Shown here piece by piece: positions 25,878-35,385 of a stretch of DNA of 64,000 nt (positions are counted from its first letter, which is position 1; every line of letters begins with the position of its first letter). This stretch comes from Janthinobacterium sp. BJB426 (GTDB lineage Bacteria > Pseudomonadota > Gammaproteobacteria > Burkholderiales > Burkholderiaceae_D). The stretch covers positions 186,001-250,000 of the forward strand of contig NZ_PDZL01000008.1 in the NCBI RefSeq assembly GCF_002735705.1. The letters run 5' to 3'. The notes below the pieces were generated by a model, which saw only the letters and a program-made list of their open reading frames with translations, was not told the origin of the DNA and searched no databases. Position numbers and translations under genes: made by a program.

Positions 25878-27377
25878 ATGGCCTCTCCCCGCTTGAAATC
25901 CATTCACCGCAGCGCTCCCGGCACCGTACCCGCTGCCCCGTCCCCTGTCGATGAAGTGCTGCCTGCCGGCAAGCTGTTCACCTTGGGCTTGCAGCACGTG
26001 CTCGTCATGTATGCGGGCGCCATCGCCGTGCCGCTGATCGTCGGCCGCGCCCTCAAGCTGCCGCCCGAGCAGGTGGCAGCATTGATCAGTGCCGACCTTT
26101 TCTGCTGCGGCCTCGTGACCCTGATCCAGTCCCTGGGCATAGGCAAGTACTTCGGCATCCGCCTGCCCGTCATGATGGGGGTGACCTTTGCCGCTGTCAG
26201 TCCCATGCTGGCCATGGCAAACAATCCGACCCTGGGCATCACCGGCATCTTTGGCGCCGTGATCGGCGCCGGCGTCGTTTCCATGCTGATCGCGCCCTTC
26301 ATCAGCCGGCTGCTGGCCCTGTTTCCGCCCGTGGTCACGGGCAGCATCATTGCCGTGATCGGCGTGTCGCTGATGCGCGTGGGCGTGAACTGGGCCATGG
26401 GCGGGCCGCCTGCCATGGCGCAGATTGCCGATCCGGCCTTCCTCAAGATGGCCGCTGCCGCCACGGCGGCGGGCTTGCCGGCGCCGCCCGGCCCCGTGCC
26501 CCTGATCGCCAATCCAGGCTACGGCGCGCTGGATAACATGGGCATCGCCTTCTTCGTGCTGGCCATCATTTTGCTGGTGGCCAAGTATGGTCGCGGCTTC
26601 CTGTCGAATATTGCGGTATTGATCGGCATCATCGCCGGCACGGCCCTGTCGTTTGCACTGGGCAAGGCCGATTTCGCCAAGGTGGCCAGCGCCAAGGCCT
26701 TTGCCATCGTCACGCCGTTCCAGTTCGGCATGCCGACCTTCGACGTGGTTGCCATCGTCACCATGAGCCTGGTGATGATCGTCGTCATGATCGAGTCGCT
26801 GGGCATGTTTCTGGCGCTGGGAGAGATGACGGACAAGTGCATCACGCAGGCCGATATCAGCCGCGGCTTGCGCGTCGATGGCCTGGGCACCCTGATCGGC
26901 GGCCTCTTCAACACCTTCCCGTACACCTCGTTTTCGCAAAACGTGGGCCTCGTGGGCGTGACGGGCGTGCGCAGCCGATGGGTCTGTGTGGCGGCAGGCC
27001 TTATATTGCTCGTCATGGGCGTGATCCCGAAGATCGCGCAGACGGCCGAAGCCGTGCCGGCGTTCGTGCTGGGTGGGGCAGGGCTGGTGATGTTCGGCAT
27101 GGTCGCCGCCACCGGCATCCGCATCCTGGCCGGCGTCGATTACAAGAGCAACCGCAACAACCTGTTTATCGTGGCCCTGTCGATCGGCTTCGGCATGCTG
27201 CCGCTGGTGGCGGAACAGTACGCGCAGCACATGCCCAAGGCCCTGTCACCGTTGCTGCACAGCGGCATCCTGCTGGCCGCCATCGTCGCCGTGCTGCTCA
27301 ACCTGTTCTTCAATGGCCTGGCATCGCAGGAAAAGGCGCGGGAGCAGGCGCGCGAGAACACCCATGGCAGCGAGTGA
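25878..27377 (+). CDS. NCS2 family uracil/xanthine/urate permease
   Basis: 499 residues, hydrophobic with about 14 membrane segments. NCS2 signatures are LGLQHVLVMYAGAIAVPLIVG near the N-terminus, VTFAAVSPMLAM, the helix-8 to -10 region VMIESLGMFLALGEM with the substrate-binding Glu, and NTFPYTSFSQNVGLVGVTGV. This last segment places it in the xanthine/uric acid (XanQ/UacT) branch rather than UraA. It sits alone after the tailocin locus; the leader ORF abuts its start. Confidence 0.9.
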   Translation: MASPRLKSIHRSAPGTVPAAPSPVDEVLPAGKLFTLGLQHVLVMYAGAIAVPLIVGRALKLPPEQVAALISADLFCCGLVTLIQSLGIGKYFGIRLPVMMGVTFAAVSPMLAMANNPTLGITGIFGAVIGAGVVSMLIAPFISRLLALFPPVVTGSIIAVIGVSLMRVGVNWAMGGPPAMAQIADPAFLKMAAAATAAGLPAPPGPVPLIANPGYGALDNMGIAFFVLAIILLVAKYGRGFLSNIAVLIGIIAGTALSFALGKADFAKVASAKAFAIVTPFQFGMPTFDVVAIVTMSLVMIVVMIESLGMFLALGEMTDKCITQADISRGLRVDGLGTLIGGLFNTFPYTSFSQNVGLVGVTGVRSRWVCVAAGLILLVMGVIPKIAQTAEAVPAFVLGGAGLVMFGMVAATGIRILAGVDYKSNRNNLFIVALSIGFGMLPLVAEQYAQHMPKALSPLLHSGILLAAIVAVLLNLFFNGLASQEKAREQARENTHGSE

Positions 27378-27404
27378 GGCGCCGCCCGGTGCCATGAATG
27401 CGGG

Positions 27405-30400
27405 TTAGCCGGGCGGCAGAGTCCTCAGCACCACGCAATTGCGCCCCGCATCCTTGGCCTGGTACAGCGCGGCATCGGCCAGGCGCAACAGGGCGTCCGG
27501 ATCGGCGGTACCCGGCGCCGACTGGACCGCGATGCCGACGCTGATCGTCACCTGCTGCACTTCCGTACTCGCGTGGACAATGCCCAGGTCTTCGATGGCG
27601 CGCCGCAGCGCTTCGCCGATCTGGCGCGCTTCGTCCGCGCCCGTGTTTGGCAGCACGATCGAAAATTCCTCTCCGCCGTAGCGTGCCGTCAGGTCGCCTG
27701 CGCGCCGCATGCCGGCCGCCAGCGCCTGCGCGACCTGGATCAGGCATGCGTCGCCGGCCTGGTGGCCGTGACGGTCGTTGAATAGCTTGAAGTAGTCGAC
27801 GTCGAGCATGACGACGGCAAGCGGCTGGCCGACGCGCGTGGCACGCGCACATTCGGTGCGCAGCACGTCGTCGAAATGGCGCCGGTTCGACAGGCCAGTC
27901 AGGCCATCGGTGATGGACAGGGTCGCCAGCTTGCGGTTGGCGTCTTCCAGCTGCCCGGTGCGTTCGGCAACGCGCCTTTCGAGGGTGTCATGCAGCCTGG
28001 CGCTGGAAATCGAGATCATCGCCTGCGCGCCGAGCATGCGCAGGAACGCCACGCGTTCTTCCGTAAACGAGGCGTCGGCCAGCCGATTCTCGAAGTACAG
28101 GATGCCCTCGATCTGGCCGCCGTGCCGGATCGGCAGGCACATGACGGCGCGCGGCAGGTGCGACTGCACGTACGGGTCGGCGGCAAAGCGCGAGGCGCCC
28201 GCGATGCAGTCTTCGATCATCTCCGCGCCAGTGCGGATGACGTAGCGCAGCAGCGACAGGGGGAATTGCGGGTCGCTGGCGGCGTTCAGGTCGAGTTGGC
28301 GCGCTTGCAGGACGGTGATGCCATCGTCATCGATATTGGCTTCCAGCCGGTAGCTGCCTTCGGACAGCAGCAGCAGGCGCGCCACCTGCCCGCCGGCGTT
28401 TTCGCACACGATGGCAATGAGGCGTGTCAGCACGTTGCGCAGGCCGACTTCGTTCGACAGGATTTGTGCTGCCTTCAGCAGCGACACCAGGTCGAGCGCG
28501 GAACTGCCGTGCGTGTGGGAGACAGAGTGCCGCTGCGTGCCGCGGCCCTCCATCCTTGACAGCAGCGCAGCATGACGCTCCCGCAGCTGCGCCACCTTGC
28601 CGTCCGCGCCCCACTGGCCGTAATGCGCGATGGCGTCCCGGATGAAGACGGCGGCCACGCGCGGCTGTCCCTGGTCGCACCAGCATTCGCCGCACAGCTC
28701 ATTGCCCAGCGCTTGCATGTTGACGTAGCCGGCCACGCCGGCCGCGTCGATCGCCTGCTGGTAAAGGCGCGTGGCCTGCTGCAGATCGTCCCGGTAGCGT
28801 GCCAGCTCGGCCATCACCAGCAGGTGCTTGGCGGCGCTATTGTCCGAGCCTTGGCTGGCCCATGCGGTGAGATTCGCCTGCAGCGTGCCTATCACGGTCA
28901 GCACGGCGCCCGCGTCGGGACGCCCAGGAGCGCGCCGCACCGCGCGGATCAGGATCAGCGCGGCGTAGAAGCTGCACTCGGCCACCTTGGCCTGGCCGCG
29001 CATGATCTGTGTGACCATGCCGAGCTGACCGGCCAGCGGTTCGGCGTCGGCGCCGTCGAACAGGTAGGCGTTGCGGATTTTCCCCTGCAAGAAGTAGGCG
29101 CGGTACAGCTGCGAGTCGCCATATTGTGCGAGGAAGCCTGCCTCGCTGAAGGTCGCATCGTCGTAGCTGTCATGACGGGGCAGGAGGCCCGTCAGGCACT
29201 TGATCGGCTGGATAGCGGCGGCGACACAGCAATCGGCCATCGCCTGCTGGCCGTTGGCGCGCATCAGCGCCAGGTCGTGCTCGATGTCGTGCATCAGGTG
29301 CGGCAGGTAGTCGCCGAGGATGATACGGTCGGTGGCGCGCACGGCCGCCACCACGCCGACCTGCACGAAGTCGGCGATTTCCAGCGCCCAGCCAAACGCT
29401 TCCTCGTACAGCGCGTCGGAGCTGCGCAGCGGCTGCGTCCAGTGGTTGCTGAGCGCGCCGAACATCAGGCCCGTGAGCGTGCGCGTCTGCAGGTTGGCAC
29501 GGCGCCTGGCCAGCGCCATCGCCATCGCGCCGAAGTCGTAGCCGCGTGCGATGTCGCCGCTGTACAGCGCCAGCATCATCGCGTAGCCGACATAGGCGAC
29601 GGCGCTGAAATCGCTGTTCCCCCGCTGCATGGACAGGCGTGTCATCGACACCACCATCAGCGCGCTGAGATCCTGCTGGCCGGCGTAGTAGCTGGCCATC
29701 CACAGTCCCTGCATCATCTGCATCGCGGCCACCGCGTCCGGTTCGCACATGTCGGCCGCCGCCAGCAAGGTGTCGGGCGCCTGCGCGCCAGGCTGCCGCC
29801 CGATGTCGGCGAGAATCTCGGCGAAGCGCGCCTTCATGTGCGCTACCTCATGCGGAATGTCGATGTCCAGCTGCGCCAGGCCGTCGCGCTGCACGGCGAT
29901 GGCGTCGAGCAGGCGGCCCTGTAATTGATACTGGTGCGCCTGGATGGCTATGCAGCGTACCTGCAGCAAGGGGTTCATGGTACGGGCGCGCACCAGTGGG
30001 TAGATCGCCTCGGCGGCATCGAACTGGCCACACAGGTAGGCCGCTTCGGCGGCGCCGAGCTGCAGTTCGAGCCAGAGGCCGGCGTGGGCATTCCAGGCGT
30101 CCGCCGGCAGCAGGCCGAGACCGATTCGCATGTGCTCCAGGGTGGACTGGAACGCGGCGGAACGCCGTGCCTTGACGCCCGCCTGGAGATTGAGCGTTGC
30201 CAGCTGCACGCGCTCGCCCGCATCGTCGATCAGCGCGCGGCCGGCGTTGAGCTGCTCGACGATGTCAAACAGCGCCTCGTCCTGGCGTTCCGGCGGCGTA
30301 TGCCGCAGCAGCAAGCGGCCGATGAGAAGATGGTTGGCCGCGCGCGCACCGGCATCGGCGACCAGGTAGGCGGCCTGCTGCACCCGGTCGTGCAGGAAGC

Positions 30401-32447
30401 GGTAACTGACGCCGCTGCTGCCGGCGGGGGTGTCGCCATTGACGTATTTATAGCGCTCGTCGAGCGGCTGGATCAGGCCCGCCCTGAGCGCGGGCCACAG
30501 GTCTTGCTGCGTTTGCCGGGGTGCGCGGTCTACTGCCAGCGCGAGCGTGTCGAGCGTGAAGCGGTTGCCGCTCGAGGCGGCCAGCTGCAGCAGGTGCTGC
30601 GTCACGCTGGGCAGGCGGCGGATTTTTTCCAGCAGCACCTCGACTACGTTGTCGGCGTATCCGGCCTGTTGTATCGCGGGCAGGTCCCAGTCCCAGCAAT
30701 CGTCGGCGGGCCGGTAGCGCAGGTGGCCCGTCTCGTTGAGCGCAGCGAGGAACTGGTTGAGGAAAAAGGGATTGCCAGCCGTCTTGCGGTAGCAAATGCT
30801 GGTCAGTGGCGCGCAGTAAGGCGCCGCCACGCGCACGGTGGCCGAGACCATTTGCGCAACCTGCGGCTCGGTCAGTGCGTTCAGTACCAGCGTCGACAGG
30901 CGTACCTCACGGGCGATCAGCTTGTCGCGCAGCGCGATGAGCGGATGCGCGGGGCCCACTTCGTTGTCGCGGTATGCGCCGATGAACAGCATGCAGCTCT
31001 TGTCGCAGGAGACCATGAGCAGCTCGATCATCCTCAGCGTGGCAGCATCGGCCCATTGCAGGTCGTCGAGGAACAGCACCAGCGGATGCCCGGTGCAGGC
31101 GAAGACTTCGACGAAGCGGGGGAAGAGGCGGTCCAGGCGCCACTGAACCTGTGCCGGCGCCGACGCGGGCAGCGGCTCGGTGGGACCGACGATCAGGGCC
31201 AGCTGGGGAATCAGTTCGACAATCACGCCCACGCCGCTGCCCAGGGCCTCGTGCAGTTTTGCGGACCAGTGCCGCAGCGTTTCTTCCGGCTGGTCCAGCA
31301 ACTGGCGCACCAGCCCCTGGAAGGCCTGGATCAGCGAGGCATACGGCACATCGCGCTGGAGCTGGTCAAATTTGCCCGACAGGAAGCGGCCGCGCCGGGC
31401 GATGATGGGCTTTTGCACTTCGTTGACGACCGCCGACTTGCCGATGCCCGAATGGCCGGCCACCAGCAGCATCTCGCAGGTGCCGGCGGCACTGCGTTCA
31501 AACGCCGCCAGCAGCACGGCGATGGCATCCTCGCGCCCGTGCAGCGTCTGTGGCACGAGGAAGCGGCCGTTGTGGTCGGACAGTTTGAGCGCCTGCGCCG
31601 GCTTTTTTGCGCGGCACGCTTCGAGGTCGCTGCGCAAGCCTTGCAGGCTCTGGTAGCGCTGATCGGCATTTTTTTCCAGCAGCCGCTGGATGATCGGCAG
31701 CAGCTGGCCGGGCAAGTCTGCCAGCGCCGGGTGCGACCAGTCGGGACTACGCGCAATGTGGCAATGCACGAGTTCCATCTCGTCGCCCGCCTCGAACGGC
31801 GTGTGGCCGGTCAGCAATTCGTACAAGGTGGCGCCGAGCGCATAGAAATCGGCGCGCCAATCAACGCGCCGGTTCATGCGCCCGGTCTGTTCCGGCGCCA
31901 TGTAGCGCAGCGTGCCTTCCAGGGTCTGGAGATGGGCGATGCCGTGGCTTTCGTAGGGCAGTTCACAGGCGATGCCGAAATCGATCAGCTGCAGCAGGCG
32001 CTGCTCGTCATTCCACACCAGATTGGATGGATTGATGTCCTTGTGGATCACGCCGTGATGATGGACCTCGTCCAGCGCTGCGCACAGTTGCAGCGCGATG
32101 TCGAAAAAATCGTCCAGCGCCAGTGCGGGCTGCGACGGCGTCCTGCGCGCCGCCACCTGCGCGCGCAATAGCTGGTCGAGCGCCAGGCCGCCGGTATCTT
32201 CCTGGATCATCGTCCAGTGCCCGCCGTGCAGCTGCAGCGCCAGCGGATGCGCCACGCCAGGATGGCGGCAGCGGCGCGCGATCGCATACTCGCGCTTGAA
32301 TTGTGCCAGTTGCTGAAAGGAGGGGAACTGCTGATTCGGCATCTTGACGATCAGCGCCGTGCCATCGGCAGTCCGGGCGCGGTAAACCCGCGAGCGGGTG
32401 CCGCTGTGCAGCTGTTTGATGATCTCGTGGTCGAAAAGGGAGCGCAT
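27405..32447 (-). CDS. Ser/Thr kinase-AAA ATPase-GAF-diguanylate cyclase fusion
   Basis: About 1680 residues from ATG 32447 (MRSLFDHEIIKQLHSG); a longer start at 32498 is possible. Domains in order: protein kinase at about 5-265 with VIHKDINPSNLVW near 132, LIDFGIACEL and MAPEQTGRM; a MalT/STAND-like ATPase with Walker A GHSGIGKS near 330 and Walker B LFLDDLQWAD; a long helical TPR-like region to about 1270; GAF at about 1310-1480; GGDEF from about 1512 with the intact RYGGEEF signature near 1590, so cyclic-di-GMP synthesis is expected. The kinase has K (VKMPNQQF), HKD...N and DFG, and so appears catalytically competent. A TATAAT -10 lies at 32524-32529 on the minus strand. It is monocistronic. 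Confidence 0.88.
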   Translation of the reverse strand: MRSLFDHEIIKQLHSGTRSRVYRARTADGTALIVKMPNQQFPSFQQLAQFKREYAIARRCRHPGVAHPLALQLHGGHWTMIQEDTGGLALDQLLRAQVAARRTPSQPALALDDFFDIALQLCAALDEVHHHGVIHKDINPSNLVWNDEQRLLQLIDFGIACELPYESHGIAHLQTLEGTLRYMAPEQTGRMNRRVDWRADFYALGATLYELLTGHTPFEAGDEMELVHCHIARSPDWSHPALADLPGQLLPIIQRLLEKNADQRYQSLQGLRSDLEACRAKKPAQALKLSDHNGRFLVPQTLHGREDAIAVLLAAFERSAAGTCEMLLVAGHSGIGKSAVVNEVQKPIIARRGRFLSGKFDQLQRDVPYASLIQAFQGLVRQLLDQPEETLRHWSAKLHEALGSGVGVIVELIPQLALIVGPTEPLPASAPAQVQWRLDRLFPRFVEVFACTGHPLVLFLDDLQWADAATLRMIELLMVSCDKSCMLFIGAYRDNEVGPAHPLIALRDKLIAREVRLSTLVLNALTEPQVAQMVSATVRVAAPYCAPLTSICYRKTAGNPFFLNQFLAALNETGHLRYRPADDCWDWDLPAIQQAGYADNVVEVLLEKIRRLPSVTQHLLQLAASSGNRFTLDTLALAVDRAPRQTQQDLWPALRAGLIQPLDERYKYVNGDTPAGSSGVSYRFLHDRVQQAAYLVADAGARAANHLLIGRLLLRHTPPERQDEALFDIVEQLNAGRALIDDAGERVQLATLNLQAGVKARRSAAFQSTLEHMRIGLGLLPADAWNAHAGLWLELQLGAAEAAYLCGQFDAAEAIYPLVRARTMNPLLQVRCIAIQAHQYQLQGRLLDAIAVQRDGLAQLDIDIPHEVAHMKARFAEILADIGRQPGAQAPDTLLAAADMCEPDAVAAMQMMQGLWMASYYAGQQDLSALMVVSMTRLSMQRGNSDFSAVAYVGYAMMLALYSGDIARGYDFGAMAMALARRRANLQTRTLTGLMFGALSNHWTQPLRSSDALYEEAFGWALEIADFVQVGVVAAVRATDRIILGDYLPHLMHDIEHDLALMRANGQQAMADCCVAAAIQPIKCLTGLLPRHDSYDDATFSEAGFLAQYGDSQLYRAYFLQGKIRNAYLFDGADAEPLAGQLGMVTQIMRGQAKVAECSFYAALILIRAVRRAPGRPDAGAVLTVIGTLQANLTAWASQGSDNSAAKHLLVMAELARYRDDLQQATRLYQQAIDAAGVAGYVNMQALGNELCGECWCDQGQPRVAAVFIRDAIAHYGQWGADGKVAQLRERHAALLSRMEGRGTQRHSVSHTHGSSALDLVSLLKAAQILSNEVGLRNVLTRLIAIVCENAGGQVARLLLLSEGSYRLEANIDDDGITVLQARQLDLNAASDPQFPLSLLRYVIRTGAEMIEDCIAGASRFAADPYVQSHLPRAVMCLPIRHGGQIEGILYFENRLADASFTEERVAFLRMLGAQAMISISSARLHDTLERRVAERTGQLEDANRKLATLSITDGLTGLSNRRHFDDVLRTECARATRVGQPLAVVMLDVDYFKLFNDRHGHQAGDACLIQVAQALAAGMRRAGDLTARYGGEEFSIVLPNTGADEARQIGEALRRAIEDLGIVHASTEVQQVTISVGIAVQSAPGTADPDALLRLADAALYQAKDAGRNCVVLRTLPPG

Positions 32448-32696
32448 GGGCTGGGCTTGGCGGTACACAGACGGTTGCGGGAGCCCTGGGGCGCACATTT
32501 CGGAGCATTAGTTGATTGTAAGTATTATATCAGTAGGGAGTCGCGGGGGAGGGAGCGGGGCGATGGGCGCTGTTGTAAAAACGTCAGCGGGGGGGGGCAG
32601 GCGAGTGCGGGAAGGGCGCGAGATGACAGCAGGGAGCTGCGGCGCATCGGGTGGACCGTGTGCCGCAGCCTTATCAAGTCAGGAGCAGTTTTTGAG

Positions 32697-32894
32697 TTAT
32701 GCACGTCCCAGGGTTGGGTCGCTTACGGAATCCTTGCCATTCTCGATTCGCCCTGCGACGCGGCGCCGGAAAGTCTTCTGAGTATTGCAGGTGACCGAGA
32801 AGTCATACCAGTTGCCGCTGTCGGCCAACGACCAGTGAAAGGATCCCACCTCACCGGCGGCTACCTCGATGGTCCAGCCCTCCATGCATATCAT
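32697..32894 (-). pseudogene. C-terminal relic of phosphocholine-specific phospholipase C
   Basis: The minus-strand frame reads GWTIEVAAGEVGSF, SGNWYDFSVTC, RRRVAGRIENGKDSVSDPTL and stops. This matches the closing segment of bacterial phospholipase C (the HGWYDFSV...FRRFAGHVETG...SDPAMG pattern). Only about 60 residues survive, and the remaining 600 or more residues are absent, so the gene is dead. Assignment is from memory of the family pattern. Confidence 0.58.
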
Positions 32895-32947
32895 TGCTGC
32901 GTCCTGCCTGGAAGTTTATTCGTCCTGTAATCGATAATATTGATTAA

Positions 32948-33142
32948 AAGCAGCTTTTCAGCATTGAAATCATCTTATCCCTGGACCCGGACAAGCTGCG
33001 CCAGGTCATGCGCGAAAGCAAGGGGCCGGGCAACGTTCGCAAGCTGTTCATGTGTGCGCCGAATGGCAAGAGGGATGGTATCCAGACCCCCGCCACACCT
33101 GTCTTCTATACAGCAGGGCTCTTTGGACTCAAATTTGCGTGA
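32948..33142 (+). pseudogene. Fragment of a P2/PBSX-type phage portal protein
   Basis: The frame open from 32948 to TGA 33140-33142 reads DPDKLRQVMRESKGPGNVRK, then LFMCAPNGKRDGIQ, which matches the internal segment of P2-type (GpQ/PBSX family) portals, RESKGPGNFRNLF-x-APNGKKDGIQ. There is no plausible start, and similarity ends after IQ. It is a different phage type from the siphovirus-like tail locus at 7-25 kb, so it is a remnant of another element. Confidence 0.62.
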
Positions 33143-33274
33143 TGGTCGAAGGCGCATGAGGACTGATGGTTTTAGCCTATGTCTTGGTGTCTGTACTCCA
33201 AGCATCATTTATCTTCACACTCTTGCATCATTACCGGGTATTGCGACCTCAGGACATGGCCCGACCTTGTGACG

Positions 33275-34390
33275 CTAGTGCATGCTCTTCATCAACACCA
33301 GCACGAGGAACACGCCAAGCACGAGGTTGGCCGCCAGCAGCAACATGCAAGTGCGCCACAGCGCGCCCCATTTGCCCAGGTTGTAGGTGCCGCGTAGCTG
33401 CAGAAACATGTGCAGGGGCGGCGCCAGGCACACCAGCAATGCGATCAGCCAGCCCTGGTTGAGCATCGCTAGCGGTATCAGCACGGTAAACAGCAAGGAC
33501 ATGAAGCACAGCGAGTACAGCACGAAGACCGCATGGTCGTACATGGCCACGCCTGGCTTCCAGAAAAACATCAGCCACATGAAGGGCAGCGAGATCGGGA
33601 TCAGCAGGAACGAGAACTTGTAGGCCGTGTTCTTGAACTTGTAAAACGCCAGCTCGGGATTCTCTGCGGCGTGATGAAAGCTTTTTTCCAGCTCCGGAAA
33701 CATGGCGTTGGGATTGGGCGGGCTGGACGCGATCCTGGCGGCAGTCTTGTCGAACCAACCGGGCTCTGTCAGCTCAAGTGCTTCTTCACCGGTCGCTTTT
33801 TCGGGCGACACGACGTGCAGCAGGCGTTGCTCGGCTTCGTGGTGCAGCTTGCGCGAAACGGCCAGCGCCTTCTCGACACCAGCGACGCCGATATCGGCCT
33901 TGCGGGCCTCCTCCAGCGCCAGCTCATTGCGCTCGACCTTGAGCTTGGCGGACGCGGCGTGTTTTGTCAGCGAGGCGATATTGGCGTCGCGGGTGAGAAG
34001 CTTGCCGCCGCCGAACGAGGTGGCGAAGAAGGTCAGGAACACCATGAACAGGAACAGCGCGAGCGGCGAAACATAGTTCTTGCGCTGACCGTCGATGTAG
34101 CGGCGCGTCAGACGGCCAGGAAAGGCCACCAGCAGCGGGATCGTCTTCCAGCCCTTGGCGTCGAAGTGCAGGATGCCGTGCACGACTTCTTCGGCCAGGT
34201 GCAGCAACGAATGGTGGACGTGGGCCGATTGGCCGCAGGCCTGGCAAAACGCGCCGCCCAGCGGTGCCTGGCAGTTGGCGCAGTTCGCAACGTGCGCGGC
34301 ACTGGCCGGCTGCGGCGTTTTATCGTCCTCAACCTTGCTGGCCGGCATACCTGCCATCGCCAGGGCGCCGACCGCTTTCAGCTCACTCAT
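33275..34390 (-). CDS. DUF3667 zinc-ribbon membrane protein
   Basis: 371 residues from ATG 34390 (MSELKAVGALAMAGM), with GGTGGGAG upstream; the in-frame ATG at 34447 lacks a site. A zinc ribbon CANCQAPLGGAFCQACGQ (about residues 36-53) is followed by the DUF3667 block HLAEEVVHGILHFDAKGW...PGRLTRRYIDGQR, then several hydrophobic segments (SPLALFLFMVFLTFFATSF, and three near the C-terminus). DUF3667 proteins are uncharacterised inner-membrane proteins. It stands alone among relics. Confidence 0.85.
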   Translation of the reverse strand: MSELKAVGALAMAGMPASKVEDDKTPQPASAAHVANCANCQAPLGGAFCQACGQSAHVHHSLLHLAEEVVHGILHFDAKGWKTIPLLVAFPGRLTRRYIDGQRKNYVSPLALFLFMVFLTFFATSFGGGKLLTRDANIASLTKHAASAKLKVERNELALEEARKADIGVAGVEKALAVSRKLHHEAEQRLLHVVSPEKATGEEALELTEPGWFDKTAARIASSPPNPNAMFPELEKSFHHAAENPELAFYKFKNTAYKFSFLLIPISLPFMWLMFFWKPGVAMYDHAVFVLYSLCFMSLLFTVLIPLAMLNQGWLIALLVCLAPPLHMFLQLRGTYNLGKWGALWRTCMLLLAANLVLGVFLVLVLMKSMH

Positions 34391-34845
34391 CGTGCAACTC
34401 CCACCAGGAAAATGGCTGATTGTGCAACAAGGCGCCTGTATGTTCAAGTAATACTGGCAAAAACGGCAATCGGTACGCTGCCGGACAGTGCCGCAGCGGC
34501 ACCGCCAAGGCCATCGAGCATGCCTTCAAGCGCTGGCCGGGGCTGCAGCCCGAGCGAGGGGCAGGTCCGACAATCGCTGGCCTTGATCGGACAAAGGCGA
34601 AGAGGGGGCACGCGATTTGACGCACTTTGAGCGGCTTTTCGTGTGCTTAGTTCCACGTGCTGTGAATGATGACTTTCATGCCATGAGCCACTCTATGTCA
34701 TGGCACATGCGCCACCAATTTATAGTGGCCACTATATTGATCCGACCTGTAAATGCCGGCTGTAATTGTAGAGAGCTGCTGGATTTTTAATGCAGATATT
34801 TTTTTGGTGGCCGCCACATAAAAACGCAGCCACCGCATCATTGAA
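34391..34845. other. 455-bp gene-free stretch with clustered palindromes
   Basis: No credible gene. TGCCATGA (34679-34686) and TCATGGCA (34698-34705) form an inverted repeat, followed by the perfect 16-bp palindrome TATAGTGGCCACTATA (34721-34736). The ribosome site of the DUF3667 gene lies at its left end. Function of the palindromes unknown; they could be an operator or termination structure. Confidence 0.5.
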
Positions 34846-35199
34846 CTAAACGGTTACGGTAGTGTTGCAGCCGATATAAATCCATGCATTATTAGTCGCG
34901 TTCACACCCAACAAAGCTGCGGAGTAACCAGTACCCCAGTTTTGCCCCGAATTCCAGGAGCCGGCGGCTGAGTTGGTTATCTCTGTCGCACTTAACCATG
35001 CTCCCGGATTACTTGGCGGATTGCCACTGTATATGGCAACGGCAAGTCTTACCATGCCTGGAAAGTTTTCTGACCAGTTAATGTACGCCTTGCCTTGATA
35101 TTCGTGAAGAGTAATGCTGAAGCCGGCTGAAATGCCAGCTGACACAGGATTTATGTTACTTGCTTCTACCTGTTTTAAATCGAAAGATTGGTCGCTCAT
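34846..35199 (-). CDS. Hypothetical 117-residue beta-rich protein
   Basis: 117 residues, MSDQSFDLKQVEASNINPVS, with AGAGG nine bases before the ATG. Sequence is Gly/Asn/Ser/Trp-rich (ITLHEYQGKAYINWSENF, NSGQNWGTGYSAALLG), no signal peptide, no cysteine pair beyond the single Cys near the end; a compact beta-sandwich or lectin-like fold is plausible. Composition is AT-richer than the neighbours. A hexanucleotide array lies 91 bp upstream of its start. Not recognised. Confidence 0.65.
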   Translation of the reverse strand: MSDQSFDLKQVEASNINPVSAGISAGFSITLHEYQGKAYINWSENFPGMVRLAVAIYSGNPPSNPGAWLSATEITNSAAGSWNSGQNWGTGYSAALLGVNATNNAWIYIGCNTTVTV

Positions 35200-35289
35200 T
35201 TTTTATGCCTCTAATGTTAAATTGATTGGATATGAAATAAATATCATAAGGCCTATGCTGCATGGCCGATCAGAAAACATATTAAAAAC

Positions 35290-35385
35290 ATCTGCATCTG
35301 CATCTGCATCTGCATCTACATCTACATCTACATCTACATCTACATCTACATCTACATCTACATCTACATTTGCATTTACATCTAC
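35290..35385. repeat. Hexanucleotide tandem array, 16 units
   Basis: Four ATCTGC units (35290-35313), nine ATCTAC (35314-35367), then ATTTGC, ATTTAC and ATCTAC. The array is 96 bp with few interruptions. It lies upstream of the minus-strand gene starting at 35199. On the minus strand an ORF (35421 to 35203, TTG start) would read it as Val-Asp/Ala-Asp repeats and stop four bases before that gene; on the plus strand it reads as Ser/Thr repeats. Neither reading is convincing as a gene. Confidence 0.9.

Noticed and set aside
25434-25896. Open frames between the o-spanin duplication and the permease
   Set aside because: No start signals or recognisable protein sequence, apart from the 34-codon leader listed separately.
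29925-32171. 748-codon plus-strand ORF opposite the kinase-GGDEF gene
   Set aside because: Shadow of a gene with clear domains on the minus strand.
32588-32596. Run of nine G upstream of the kinase-GGDEF gene
   Set aside because: It lies outside any convincing gene and about 140 bp from the start, so a phase-variation role is not supported.
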